Source: an uncultured Bacteroidota bacterium
GTDB taxonomy: Bacteria; Bacteroidota; Bacteroidia; NS11-12g; UBA9320
Assembly: GCA_937124965.1 (NCBI GenBank)
Contig: CAKZLB010000036.1
Span: forward strand, 1 to 64,000
Reading direction: 5' to 3'
DNA length: 64,000 nt
Shown here: positions 7,732 through 16,487 of the stretch, piece by piece
Numbering within the stretch: the first letter of the stretch is position 1
Layout: each line of letters begins with the position of its first letter
The notes under the pieces: model-generated
The model's database searches: none
What the model was told of the DNA's origin: nothing
The model's input: the letters and a program-made list of their open reading frames with translations, nothing else
Program-made: the position numbers and the translations under genes

Positions 7732-8898
7732 ATGAAATACCTCATAGCCATTTTAAGCGTTTGCTTTTTTGAATCTACCTGGGCTCAAACCAGCGATACG
7801 GTAGATATGTACTACTATAAGAACTCACTGTACAACCATTTAGAAACGGGCAACAGTGATGCAAATTCAAGCACCAATGTGGGTAATTGGATTGCTCGTT
7901 TTACAGCAATATCAGATAATCCCAAAACAGCAACTCTAGGTTCTGTATTTGGTTTTTTTCCACAATGGTCAACCCCTCCCAAAGCACACAATTTTCATTC
8001 AGAAATATCTACTCCATACATAGAAAAATGGACAGCCGGATGGAGTGATGCTGTAGAAATTGATTTGCTAGGTTTTGTCCCTGACAATTTCGACGGACAA
8101 GCCTTCGACCCTTCAGACACCACAAACATGGGCGAAGCATATGTTACGAAGCTCGTGGAACTTATAGACGCATGGGAAACAAATGCTCCAAATGCCAATA
8201 GACGATATGTTGTTTATGCGGGTTGGCCAGCATTGAATAAATATGGCGGGAGCAATGACGACCCTAGTACGTTAACATCTGCTGAAATTGCGGCGTGGCA
8301 CAACTATGGTTTAGGTGACTATCAAACGTGGATGGAGTTATTGGTTTCACAACTTCAAACTGAAAGACCATCACTGGATATTAGGCTACATAACATAAGC
8401 AAAGCTGTATTGATGTGTCTTAAAAACACAGTGGTAAAAGATATTCCGAACATCGATTTATTCGAAGATCTCGCCCCACATGGAAGATCTACTTGGTATT
8501 TTCTGGCCGCCATAGCTGAGTACATAGAAGTTTTTGGTGAGAAACCTCCTGCAAATTTTGAATTCAAATCGGAATGGGTTGTTGACTCTGTAGTTACATC
8601 AAATTATCAAACCATTGTAGATTATATATGGATCGTACTTAAAGGAACATCTAATGTTACCGATTATTCTCAAAATAAAGAAGTGTTTACTCTTTATCCA
8701 AATCCTGCTTTACATAGTGTAACAATAAACACATCTCTACAGAACTATGAGGTTAATGTATTTGATGCGTTGGGTCAAACAGTAATACATCAAGAGAATC
8801 AACGCGTTATTGACATAAAGAACCTATCTGTAGGAACCTATGTTCTTGAGCTAAAAAGTGCCGAGATTCAGCAACACACGAGGCTTATGGTCAAATAG
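7732..8898 (+). CDS. T9SS-secreted protein with C-terminal sorting domain
   Basis: 388 residues. Residues 1-18 are a signal peptide (MKYLIAILSVCFFESTWAQ). The last 70 residues are a type A T9SS sorting domain: VFTLYPNPALHSVTINTS, the VNVFDALGQTV strand and NLSVGTYVLELKS. The protein should therefore cross the outer membrane by the type IX system. The middle region, rich in Trp, Asn and Asp (WSTPPKAHNFHSE, YVVYAGWPALNKYGG, an ELLVSQLQTERPSLDIRLHNISKA helix), is not recognised; the layout suggests a catalytic or binding domain of the SGNH or alpha/beta type, but no motif proves it. The gene stands alone with a gap on both sides. Confidence 0.85.
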   Translation: MKYLIAILSVCFFESTWAQTSDTVDMYYYKNSLYNHLETGNSDANSSTNVGNWIARFTAISDNPKTATLGSVFGFFPQWSTPPKAHNFHSEISTPYIEKWTAGWSDAVEIDLLGFVPDNFDGQAFDPSDTTNMGEAYVTKLVELIDAWETNAPNANRRYVVYAGWPALNKYGGSNDDPSTLTSAEIAAWHNYGLGDYQTWMELLVSQLQTERPSLDIRLHNISKAVLMCLKNTVVKDIPNIDLFEDLAPHGRSTWYFLAAIAEYIEVFGEKPPANFEFKSEWVVDSVVTSNYQTIVDYIWIVLKGTSNVTDYSQNKEVFTLYPNPALHSVTINTSLQNYEVNVFDALGQTVIHQENQRVIDIKNLSVGTYVLELKSAEIQQHTRLMVK

Positions 8899-9105
8899 TT
8901 TCATTGATATCACTTAGTGTTCCTAATGAACAGCGCACCGTTGTTTTGTCGTTTACTTCTTTACCTATTTCAATTTGGGTTGCTTTTATAGCTACGATTG
9001 AAATCTAGGGAATCATTCACTCAATTTAACCTGAAAAAAGGCTGCAGAATTTCATTGAAAAAATCTAATTCATGTATCTTGCCGCCCTTGAAAAAAACCA
9101 GGAGA

Positions 9106-10974
9106 ATGGAAGAAAATAAAATGTTAGAGTACACAAAAGAAGTAATTAAAAACATGCCAACCGATTGGTTTGATTTAACTACTCACCGACTCGATATTTA
9201 CGATGAACAACAAGCTAAAACTCAGTTTATCGAAGAGTTTGAAAAGTTGTATCAGGAAAACAACGCGTCGACTGAGGCACTCAGTGCATTGCCTACAGCG
9301 TACGACTATATTCGGTTAGGTCATCCGTTGTCGTGCATTCTCGAATGGGTTGTTGGTCACCTAAACCATCTAGACTTTAAAAATGTGATTAGTTTTTCTT
9401 CCAAAACAATTCCTGTTATGGCCATTCTTAGAAAGAATCTGTTGGATAACAAAAAAACTCAAATTTTATTCAATGGAGAGTTGCCAGAATGTTTTGATGA
9501 AGAGTCATTACGAACTGTTTATGGATACAATTTTGAACTTAAAAAGGTATCAAGTATTGCAGATGTGACTGACTTTGATGGTAGTACGGTGTTTGTTTCA
9601 CACCAGGACGAAATGGACTCGCTTGGACTTACCCAGGCTGTTGACTTTTATGTCGGGCTGCATTCGCACCTCGGAAGTATATTAATCGTAAACGCTAATG
9701 CTAAAAATTTATCAGAAAAACAAACCAATAGTTATGTATCTGAAATACAGCATGTAAGACGAAGAGAGACCATTGCAATGACTCCTGCAAACTCACTTGA
9801 TGCATTGAAATTGTTGGTCGACAAGTCATTGGTTCATACGATAAAAAGTAATGTTGAAGAAGATCGCATAAGTGTTTTAAACTCAATTAAATCAATTACT
9901 GGAACTGAGTTAAAACCATTAGTTGCATCCAGTGGATTGTCTATGCAATATGCCATTATGATGGGATTGGTTAATGATGCATTGGAAAATCACAGCAAAA
10001 AAGCTATCAAATTTGTGGTACCACCTAACTGTTACGGTGGAACCAACGATCAGGCTCGAAGAGTCGCAGCGTGTATAGAAAATGTTGAAGTAGTTGACCT
10101 TCCGGTAGACGGAGATCACAACATGGTAGAAAGCGTTGATTTGGTTTTAGATCAAATTGCAGCTCAAGATGCAATTCCGTATATCATTGCTGAAATTCCA
10201 ACAAATCCAAGAGTTGAAGTTCCTGATCTTCAAAAACTTAAAGAAGTTTTAAGCAAAAAACGTAAAACTCCAAATGGCGATTTGGCCGTTGACCCGGTAT
10301 TTATATTGGATCAAACGTTTTGTCCCAATGTACTATTTTTAGGAGAAGGAGAAATACTATCAACAGTTAGAACCATTTCATATGTAAGTGGATCTAAGTT
10401 TCCAAGTGGTGGAAAATGCACAGCAGGATATTGTGTTGGTAATGCCAAAACAGAAGCTTTAATGAACTACATCGAAAAGCATCTTGTGTTGTGCGACAAC
10501 AGGGCTAGAAACTTACAAATGGCTATACTAGCTAAGCAGTTACCTTCTATGAATCAGCGGATTGCGGATGCTTACAAGAATACACGTGAATTCGTGACGT
10601 ATATAAATGAAGTGCTTCCATCTGCAAAAATCAATTTCGTTTCAGAAGAATTAGCACAACAAGACTTCACTCCTTCTGTTTTTTCATTGGACCTACCGAC
10701 TAAAGGCAACACCGATGAAGAAAGGGAGGCTCATAAAAGAGCGTTGAATCACAAGCTTATTACTCGCATGATTACCGAAATTCCTAATGAAAGCAAGTAT
10801 TGCGTTAGCTATGGCCAGTTAAAAGGATGTTATTGGACGATCCCTGCAACATCCACACAAGGCACAACCAAGGAAGGGGACAAAGACTACATCGCTCGTG
10901 TTTCGCTGTCTCCTAACATGGATTTAGAGTTACATAAGAAGGTGTTCTTGGAATTTGTGGAAGAGAGTTATTAG
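9106..10974 (+). CDS. PLP-dependent Cys/Met-metabolism-type enzyme, long form
   Basis: 622 residues from ATG 9106, chosen because AGGAGA lies directly in front and the upstream in-frame codons are basic and unlike protein. Residues 1-250 are an N-terminal extension (YDYIRLGHPLSCILEWVVGH). The rest is a fold-type I PLP domain of the cystathionine gamma-synthase type: EIPTNPRVEVPDL, FILDQTF and SYVSGSKFPSGGKCTAGY, where K431 is the likely PLP lysine. Ordinary members are about 400 residues, so this is the long variety. The substrate is not clear; sulfur amino-acid metabolism is the family expectation. The stop codon TAG is itself the first part of a heptad repeat array. Confidence 0.8.
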   Translation: MEENKMLEYTKEVIKNMPTDWFDLTTHRLDIYDEQQAKTQFIEEFEKLYQENNASTEALSALPTAYDYIRLGHPLSCILEWVVGHLNHLDFKNVISFSSKTIPVMAILRKNLLDNKKTQILFNGELPECFDEESLRTVYGYNFELKKVSSIADVTDFDGSTVFVSHQDEMDSLGLTQAVDFYVGLHSHLGSILIVNANAKNLSEKQTNSYVSEIQHVRRRETIAMTPANSLDALKLLVDKSLVHTIKSNVEEDRISVLNSIKSITGTELKPLVASSGLSMQYAIMMGLVNDALENHSKKAIKFVVPPNCYGGTNDQARRVAACIENVEVVDLPVDGDHNMVESVDLVLDQIAAQDAIPYIIAEIPTNPRVEVPDLQKLKEVLSKKRKTPNGDLAVDPVFILDQTFCPNVLFLGEGEILSTVRTISYVSGSKFPSGGKCTAGYCVGNAKTEALMNYIEKHLVLCDNRARNLQMAILAKQLPSMNQRIADAYKNTREFVTYINEVLPSAKINFVSEELAQQDFTPSVFSLDLPTKGNTDEEREAHKRALNHKLITRMITEIPNESKYCVSYGQLKGCYWTIPATSTQGTTKEGDKDYIARVSLSPNMDLELHKKVFLEFVEESY

Positions 10975-11036
10975 TGAATAGTGAATAGTGGATAGTGGAT
11001 AGTGGATAGTGGATAGTGGATAGTGGATAGTGGAAA
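10974..11036. repeat. Tandem heptad array (GTGAATA/GTGGATA)
   Basis: Two GTGAATA units, six perfect GTGGATA units and one GTGGAAA unit, beginning inside the stop codon of the PLP gene. The complementary word (CTATTCA on the plus strand) forms the array at 12876-12938, so the two arrays are inverted relative to each other around the inserted genes. Confidence 0.95.
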
Positions 11037-11166
11037 ATAACATTTCATAATTAAACCTAACCGTAACTTTTACGAATAGTGAATATTTTATGTCTTACAA
11101 TGGATTAGTGATTTTTTAGATTTGATTTCGCCCTTTGTCTTCATAGCATTGAAGTAATTAAAACCA

Positions 11167-11517
11167 TTGATGAGGAATTCAATTCTAAAAGATAAAAGTT
11201 ACGTATTTGCAATATCAATTGTCAGGACAGTCCAGTTTTTACAGCTATCGACGAAGGAGTTTGTTTTGAGTAAACAGATTCTAAGAAGTGGAACTGCAAT
11301 TGGTGCGTTAATTGCTGAAGCGCAATTTGGGGAAAGCAAAAAAGACTTTGTTCATAAAATGCACATTGCATTAAAAGAAGCCAACGAAACGATTTACTGG
11401 TTAAACTTACTGATGGACACTGACTATATCGAAGTTGCTAAATTCAATCAGCTTTCTGTGGAATGCACCGAACTAATAAAAATGCTGGTATCAAGTATCA
11501 AAACAGCAAAACAGTAA
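11167..11517 (+). CDS. Four-helix-bundle protein (23S rRNA intervening-sequence type)
   Basis: 116 residues, matching the TIGR02436 family: MRNSILKDKSYVFAISIVRTVQFL, LSKQILRSGTAIGALIAEAQFGESKKDFVHKMHIALKEANETIYWL and a final helix. The GTAIGA..EA....S..DF..K..IALKEA.ET.YWL pattern is characteristic. The family occurs inside spirochaete 23S rRNA intervening sequences and, as free genes, widely in Bacteroidota; its activity is unknown, although its fold relates it to the Avd accessory protein of diversity-generating retroelements. It is flanked on both sides by heptad arrays in the same orientation (10974-11036 and 11518-11560). No reverse transcriptase or variable repeat is nearby. Confidence 0.9.
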   Translation: MMRNSILKDKSYVFAISIVRTVQFLQLSTKEFVLSKQILRSGTAIGALIAEAQFGESKKDFVHKMHIALKEANETIYWLNLLMDTDYIEVAKFNQLSVECTELIKMLVSSIKTAKQ

Positions 11518-11560
11518 ATAGTGAATAGTATAGAGTTTATAGTGTTTATAGTGTTTAGTG
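11518..11560. repeat. Degenerate heptad array after the four-helix-bundle gene
   Basis: Units such as GTGAATA, GTATAGA, GTTTATA and GTGTTTA follow directly after the stop codon. They are in the same orientation as the array at 10974-11036 and run up to the left end of the IS element. Confidence 0.75.
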
Positions 11561-11610
11561 TATTTTGTACGTCCCTGATATAAGTTGACCACAATTTAAA
11601 AAAAGTCAAC

Positions 11611-12003
11611 ATGTCATTACAAGTAAGAAAAATTCGCAAGAATCGAAGGTTTGAAGAGAGCTTCAAACGCCAAATGGTCAAGGATTTCGAAGGAGGCAAA
11701 CACAGTGTTCTTGAGCTGAGCAGTCTTTATGATGTACACCCACAGCTGATTTACAATTGGATTTACCGATATTCACGGTTCAACAAAAAAGGACACCTTG
11801 TTGTGGAAAGTAACAAAAGCACATCATCAAAAGTAAAAGATTTGCAAAAGCGTATCAAAGAGCTGGAGCGTATCGTGGGACAAAAACAGATTATGGTAGA
11901 CTATTATGAGACTATGATTGATTTGGCTAGGGAGCAATATGATATCGACATCAAAAAAAACTCAAACACCCCACAATCTGGAGACTCAAAGAAAAAGAAT
12001 TGA
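11611..12003 (+). CDS. IS3-family transposase OrfA
   Basis: 130 residues. Residues 12-55 form the helix-turn-helix that recognises the IS ends (FEESFKRQMVKDFEGGKHSV, then SSLYDVHPQLIYNWIYRYSR). Residues 75-110 are a leucine-zipper-like coiled coil (VKDLQKRIKELERIVGQKQI). OrfB starts in the -1 frame at the very end of OrfA. The AAAAAG near 11993-11998 may allow -1 slippage to make the OrfAB fusion, and the TTGA overlap would also allow translational coupling. Frames are intact. Confidence 0.92.
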   Translation: MSLQVRKIRKNRRFEESFKRQMVKDFEGGKHSVLELSSLYDVHPQLIYNWIYRYSRFNKKGHLVVESNKSTSSKVKDLQKRIKELERIVGQKQIMVDYYETMIDLAREQYDIDIKKNSNTPQSGDSKKKN

Positions 12004-12833
12004 GTTATAGTATGAATGCTGTTTACTGCCAATTAGGTATAAGTAAACAAGCAGTACATCAGCGCAAAAGGCGTCAAGAACAGCTAGATATGCAGTGGTA
12101 TGACTTGATGGATAAAGCTGACGCCCTTCGCAAAGCACATCCAGGTTGTGGGGTTGAGAAAATGTATTACAAATTAAACCCAGATTTTATTGGTCGAGAC
12201 CGTTTTGTTGAGGCATGTATGGCCTGTGGTTATGGCCTTAAACGAAAACGCAATTATCGCAAGACTACCTATCCAGGTAAGAAGTATTTCCCTAATTTGA
12301 TTGGAGGCCTAAAGGTCAACGGCCCATGTCAGGTGTGGCAGTCAGATATAACCTACTTCGGCATAGGAGGTAAGCATTATTACGGCGTTTTTATCATTGA
12401 CGTGTACACCAAGAAGATTGTAGGTCATAGTGTGTCAGAACATATGTTAGCACTTGCCAATGTCGCGGCATTGAGAAAGGCTCTCAAGCATAATACACCT
12501 CCTTCTTATCATCACTCAGATCGAGGAAGTCAATACGGAAGTAAGCACTACACAAGTATCCTAGAAAAGAACAATGTAGCTATAAGCATGGGCAAGTTGC
12601 CGCAAGAAAACGCCTTTGCAGAACGTATCCATAGGACTATAAAAGAAGAATACATTGAATTTTGGGAACCTTCTACCTTTGGTGAATTAAAACGTTCTGT
12701 TAATAAAGCTGTAAAGCACTATAACACCGAAAGAATACACAACAACTTACAACGAACAACTCCTACACGTTTTGAGGAACTATGGAGTTCTAATCCAAAT
12801 AAACCTGTATTAACTATATTTGAATATCAATAA
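12000..12833 (+). CDS. IS3-family transposase OrfB (DDE integrase)
   Basis: 277 residues if read from TTG 12000, which overlaps the OrfA stop (TTGA); ATG 12012 is an alternative. The N-terminal part is an HTH_21-like region (AHPGCGVEKMYYKL). The catalytic core has the DDE triad: first Asp in WQSDITYFGI, second in HHSDRGSQYGS, Glu in ENAFAERIHRTIKEEY. The C-terminal HYNTERIHNNLQRTTP is typical of IS3. The product cuts and joins DNA strands at the IS ends, together with OrfA or as an OrfAB fusion. Confidence 0.93.
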   Translation: MSYSMNAVYCQLGISKQAVHQRKRRQEQLDMQWYDLMDKADALRKAHPGCGVEKMYYKLNPDFIGRDRFVEACMACGYGLKRKRNYRKTTYPGKKYFPNLIGGLKVNGPCQVWQSDITYFGIGGKHYYGVFIIDVYTKKIVGHSVSEHMLALANVAALRKALKHNTPPSYHHSDRGSQYGSKHYTSILEKNNVAISMGKLPQENAFAERIHRTIKEEYIEFWEPSTFGELKRSVNKAVKHYNTERIHNNLQRTTPTRFEELWSSNPNKPVLTIFEYQ

Positions 12834-12875
12834 GTATAAACCGGTCAACTCTATTCAGGGATATACATTTATTCG

Positions 12876-12938
12876 CTACTCACTACTCACTACTCACTTT
12901 TCACTATTCACTTTTCACTTTTCACTATTCACTATCAA
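12876..12938. repeat. Heptad array, inverted relative to 10974-11036
   Basis: Nine consecutive heptads: CTACTCA three times, then CTTTTCA, CTATTCA, CTTTTCA twice, CTATTCA and CTATCAA. It lies 6 bases past the end of prfC and reads as the reverse complement of the array following the PLP gene. Before the IS and the four-helix gene arrived, the two arrays could have paired as a bidirectional terminator between the convergent genes. Confidence 0.9.
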
Positions 12939-12944
12939 CTAAAC

Positions 12945-14528
12945 TCACACCTTAAACTCCGAAGTCTCATGAAACGTAACGTCCGGATTGTTTGATCGTG
13001 CCATTTGTAAGACGTATGGCGAAGAAGCTAAATAAACACGCTTTCCATCCTTATCGATAACAATTTCTTTCGGACGATATTGACAGAACTCGTCAATTTT
13101 ATCCTCAGGCCCTGTCATCCAGCATGCCTTATGAAACTGCAGCGCTTCAAAACGACATTTCGCAGAATACTCATGCTCTAATCGATACTGAATTACTTCA
13201 AATTGAAGCTCTCCAACCACACCAATGTACTTTCTGTTTCCTGGATTTTGGCGGAACAACTGAGCAACACCCTCGTCCGTTAGTTGGTCAATACCTTTTT
13301 CCAGCTGCTTACTTTTCATTGGATCAAGGTTGATTACTTCCTTAAAAATCTCTGGCGAAAAGCTTGGAATACCTTTATACATAATCTCCTCACCTTCAGT
13401 AAGTGTATCACCTATTTTGAAGTTACCTGTATCGTACAAGCCAATTACATCACCAGGATATGCATTATCAATAACATTCTTACTTTGAGCTAAGAAATTA
13501 TACGGATTGCTAAAACGCATGTCTTTATCTAAGCGCACTTGGTGGTAAAACTTGTTTCGCTCGAATTGTCCAGAACACACACGTAAAAAGGCAATTCTGT
13601 CTCTATGTTTCGGGTCTAAGTTCGCATGAATTTTAAAAATAAAACCTGTGAATTTTTTTTCTGTTGGTTCTACCTTTCGTTTATCCGTTTCGCGAGGTAA
13701 TGGAGATGGTGCTATTTCAATAAATGTATCTAGCAATTCTTGAACACCAAAGTTGTTTACCGCAGATCCAAAAAATACTGGAGCAATTAGTCCTTCTTTA
13801 TACAAATTTTGATCAAAGGGTTCGTAAACTCCTTCAATGAGTTCAACGTCTTCTCTAAGTTGATTGGCGTCCTTCTCTCCTACTAATTCATCTAGTTTAG
13901 GGTCGCTTAAGTCTTCAATTTTAGTATAATCTTTCGCCTTTTTAGTTTTTGTGGCTTCGAAAATATTTAATGACTTATTGTGCAGTAGGTATACTCCTTT
14001 GAATTTTCGACCCATATTAATTGGCCAACTCAATGGTCGAACTGATATGCTTAGTTCTTCTTCCAGTTCATCAAGCAAGTCAAACGGATCGCGACCTTCT
14101 CGGTCAAGTTTATTAATAAAAACAATTACTGGAGTATTTCGCATACGACAAACCTCCATAAGTCTCCGTGTTTGTGCCTCTACCCCTTTTACGCAATCTA
14201 TTACCAAAATTACACTATCTACTGCTGTGAGTGTTCTAAATGTATCTTCAGCAAAGTCACGGTGACCAGGTGTATCTAGAATATTAACCAGCTTATCTTT
14301 ATAGTCGAATGCCATTACAGATGTTGCCACCGAGATTCCCCGTTGTTTCTCTATTTCCATGAAATCGGAAGTAGCTGTTTTGGTAATTTTATTGTTTTTT
14401 ACCGCACCAGCAACGTTGATTGCACCACCAAACAAAAGAAGCTTTTCTGTTAAGGTTGTTTTCCCAGCATCCGGGTGACTAATAATCCCAAATGTCTTCC
14501 GTTTTTGGATCTCTTGCTCTAAACTCAT
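12945..14528 (-). CDS. prfC: Peptide chain release factor 3
   Basis: 527 residues, normal for RF3. It is a GTPase that recycles RF1 and RF2 from the ribosome after peptide release. The G domain has the P-loop SHPDAGKTT (residues 17-25), switch region [27 protein letters not shown] and NKLD; domain II starts near residue 290 and domain III near 390. ATG 14528 is followed directly by the conserved [18 protein letters not shown]. It is transcribed alone, convergent with the PLP gene across the repeat and IS region. Confidence 0.96.
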   Translation of the reverse strand: MSLEQEIQKRKTFGIISHPDAGKTTLTEKLLLFGGAINVAGAVKNNKITKTATSDFMEIEKQRGISVATSVMAFDYKDKLVNILDTPGHRDFAEDTFRTLTAVDSVILVIDCVKGVEAQTRRLMEVCRMRNTPVIVFINKLDREGRDPFDLLDELEEELSISVRPLSWPINMGRKFKGVYLLHNKSLNIFEATKTKKAKDYTKIEDLSDPKLDELVGEKDANQLREDVELIEGVYEPFDQNLYKEGLIAPVFFGSAVNNFGVQELLDTFIEIAPSPLPRETDKRKVEPTEKKFTGFIFKIHANLDPKHRDRIAFLRVCSGQFERNKFYHQVRLDKDMRFSNPYNFLAQSKNVIDNAYPGDVIGLYDTGNFKIGDTLTEGEEIMYKGIPSFSPEIFKEVINLDPMKSKQLEKGIDQLTDEGVAQLFRQNPGNRKYIGVVGELQFEVIQYRLEHEYSAKCRFEALQFHKACWMTGPEDKIDEFCQYRPKEIVIDKDGKRVYLASSPYVLQMARSNNPDVTFHETSEFKV

Positions 14529-14684
14529 AAACTCTACTGCAAGAATAGTTGTCTGAGGTCAATTTTCAATTTAAACGGATTAGAAAGTTTGAACTTCTTC
14601 GTAAACACAAATATTACAATGCGTAATTGCAGTAATGCCGCAATGTTGTGTAAGCGACGTCTCTCTCAAATAAGAAATGTCTAA

Positions 14685-14959
14685 TGTACCTTCACACCTC
14701 TTACTTCTCCGTTCCCACTTCAAACTTCTCACTTCTGCCTTCAAACTTCTTACTTCAACCTCGGGTTTCTTTAGTCGCTCCTGTGGTCGCTTCCCTCTGA
14801 AAGACGTCGTTGAGGGTATTTGGATAAGTGCGACAATGAGTAAATGCGGTAACGTTGCGTCAGCGTCGCCTCTCTCAAATATAAAACCTCTATTGTACCT
14901 TCACACCTATTACTTCTCCGTTCCCACTTCAAACTTCTCACTTCTGCCTTCAAACTTCT
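14685..14959. repeat. Direct repeat, 209-bp spacing, upstream of the cyclophilin gene
   Basis: Bases 14685-14750 and 14894-14959 are the same except for one base. Both consist of short pyrimidine-rich words such as ACTTCTCACTTCTGCCTTC. The similarity extends left in weaker form (for example CTCTCTCAAA at 14661 and 14870). The whole gap 14529-15023 between the divergent prfC and cyclophilin genes contains this duplication and no convincing ORF; any promoter for 15024 lies in the last 40 bases. Confidence 0.9.
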
Positions 14960-15023
14960 GATTTCTTCCTTCAGACTTCTTACTTCTCACTTCGATTCCA
15001 TATTTTTGCCGAAATTTTAAGAG

Positions 15024-15629
15024 ATGAAAAAGCTCATTATTGCAACATTAATTTTATCCGCGATTTCATGCGGTAACCCATATAAAAAAATAATTAAAAC
15101 ATTGGATTTACAAGACGGACTTTACGCAGAAATGATTACTTCTAAAGGTAACATTTACATTAAACTAGAACCAACGTTAGCACCAAATACAACGGCAAAT
15201 TTTGTTGGATTAGCAGAAGGATCTATTGAAAATAATATTAAAAAAATCGGAGAACCATTTTTTGATGGATTAACTTTTCACCGTGTTGTTCCAAACTTTG
15301 TAATTCAAGGTGGAGATCCTATGGGCAATGGAATGGGTGGACCAGGATATCGTTTTGATACAGAGGTACATGCAGACTTGAAACACGACAAACCAGGTAC
15401 TGTTGCAATGGCTAATTCAGGTCCAAACACCAACGGTAGCCAGTTTTACATCACGCACACACCAACTCCACATTTAGATGGTGGTTACAATGTATTTGGT
15501 TATGTAATTGAAGGAATGTCAGTTGTTAACGATATCGTTCAGGGAGATATCATTACTAAAGTGAACATTATTCGAGTAGGTAAAGAAGCCAAAGACTTCG
15601 ACGCTGCTGCGACTTTCAAAAAGCAATAA
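15024..15629 (+). CDS. Cyclophilin-type peptidyl-prolyl isomerase lipoprotein
   Basis: 201 residues. The lipobox ILSAISC puts a lipid-anchored cysteine at residue 16, so the enzyme is exported and held in a membrane. The cyclophilin domain (about 35-190) shows FFDGLTFHRVVPNFVIQGGDPMGNGMGGPGY with the catalytic Arg in FHR, then GTVAMANSGPNTNGSQFYIT and HLDGGYNVFGYV. It isomerises X-Pro bonds and helps exported proteins fold. The next gene starts 6 bases after the stop, indicating an operon. Confidence 0.93.
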   Translation: MKKLIIATLILSAISCGNPYKKIIKTLDLQDGLYAEMITSKGNIYIKLEPTLAPNTTANFVGLAEGSIENNIKKIGEPFFDGLTFHRVVPNFVIQGGDPMGNGMGGPGYRFDTEVHADLKHDKPGTVAMANSGPNTNGSQFYITHTPTPHLDGGYNVFGYVIEGMSVVNDIVQGDIITKVNIIRVGKEAKDFDAAATFKKQ

Positions 15630-15635
15630 ATTAAC

Positions 15636-16481
15636 TTGTTTACTTTTACGGAAGAGCGTCTTATTCCAGGCGCAAAAGAACTGCCGATTAGTTTCGACAT
15701 GACTTACAATCCCGATGGTAGGTCGCTGCCTGTTGTTATTTTTTGTCATGGCTTTAAAGGGTTCAAAGATTGGGGACCATGGCACCTTGCTGCCAAGGCG
15801 ATGGCTGAAGCTGGCTTCTTTGTGGTTAAAATGAATTTTTCCCATAATGGTGTTGATTCAGAAAACCTATCCGACATCACTGATATTAAAGCATTTGGCG
15901 ATAATAATTTTAGCCTAGAATTAGATGACTTAGGACTGTTAATCGACTGGCTGACTGATGATAACGAGGAATATCGACATTATATGGATACAGATTCTAT
16001 ATCGCTAATAGGTCACAGTCGTGGAGCAATAACGGTGTTGTTAAAAACGCTTGAAGACAACAGAATCCTAAAAGTTGCAACTTGGGCTGGAGCATTCAAT
16101 ATCAAAAAGTACGTTGAATTGGAAGAAGATTCACTTTGGCGTGAAAAAGGATTTGTTCCTGTGTCGAATGGTCGTACTGGAGATATTTACCCAATAGGAT
16201 ATCAGTTGAAACAGGATTATTTGGACAATGAAGAACGATTGAACCTTCAAGCACAAATAAAAAATCTTGATCAACCAATTTTATTAGTTCACGGAGATGA
16301 CGACGCGGTTGCTCCAATTTCTAATAGTATAAAAATCAACCAGGCAATAAAACATTCGCTGTTTATTAAACTTGAAGGAAATCATACGTTTGGGGGCTCT
16401 CACCCCTGGGATTCTGAATTTATGCCTGAAGACTTGGAAGATGTTGTTAATGAGACAATTGAGTTTTTGAAACTGATTTAA
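15636..16481 (+). CDS. Alpha/beta-hydrolase family protein
   Basis: 281 residues from TTG 15636; no ATG is suitably placed, and TTG lies 6 bases behind the cyclophilin stop. Motifs: VVIFCHGFKGFKDWGPW (oxyanion HG region), nucleophile elbow SLIGHSRGAITVLL (Ser in GHSRG), VHGDDDAVAP (acid) and GNHTFGGSHPW (catalytic His). No signal peptide. It resembles dienelactone-hydrolase-like or acyl-esterase-like cytoplasmic hydrolases; the substrate is unknown. It is co-oriented with the isomerase and convergent with the HTH gene 6 bases later. Confidence 0.88.
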   Translation: MFTFTEERLIPGAKELPISFDMTYNPDGRSLPVVIFCHGFKGFKDWGPWHLAAKAMAEAGFFVVKMNFSHNGVDSENLSDITDIKAFGDNNFSLELDDLGLLIDWLTDDNEEYRHYMDTDSISLIGHSRGAITVLLKTLEDNRILKVATWAGAFNIKKYVELEEDSLWREKGFVPVSNGRTGDIYPIGYQLKQDYLDNEERLNLQAQIKNLDQPILLVHGDDDAVAPISNSIKINQAIKHSLFIKLEGNHTFGGSHPWDSEFMPEDLEDVVNETIEFLKLI

Positions 16482-16487
16482 ACGTCA

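Larger units (their letters stand above)
11566..12867 (+). mobile_element. IS3-family insertion sequence (1302 bp, complete)
   Basis: Two overlapping transposase frames lie between imperfect 25-bp terminal inverted repeats (11566-11590 and 12843-12867, about 19 of 25 matching). Both ends share TGTA, TCCCTGA and AGTTGACC, and the element begins TG and ends CA. Flanking bases are TTT on both sides, compatible with a 3-bp target duplication. Length and layout fit IS3. Both frames are intact, so the element may be active. It landed in a heptad-repeat region between the PLP gene and prfC. Confidence 0.9.

Noticed and set aside
10974-11036. Heptad arrays as a CRISPR array
   Set aside because: The units are 7 bp with no spacers, and no cas genes are present; these are simple tandem repeats.
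11167-11517. Four-helix-bundle gene as Avd of a diversity-generating retroelement
   Set aside because: No reverse transcriptase, template repeat or variable repeat is seen nearby.
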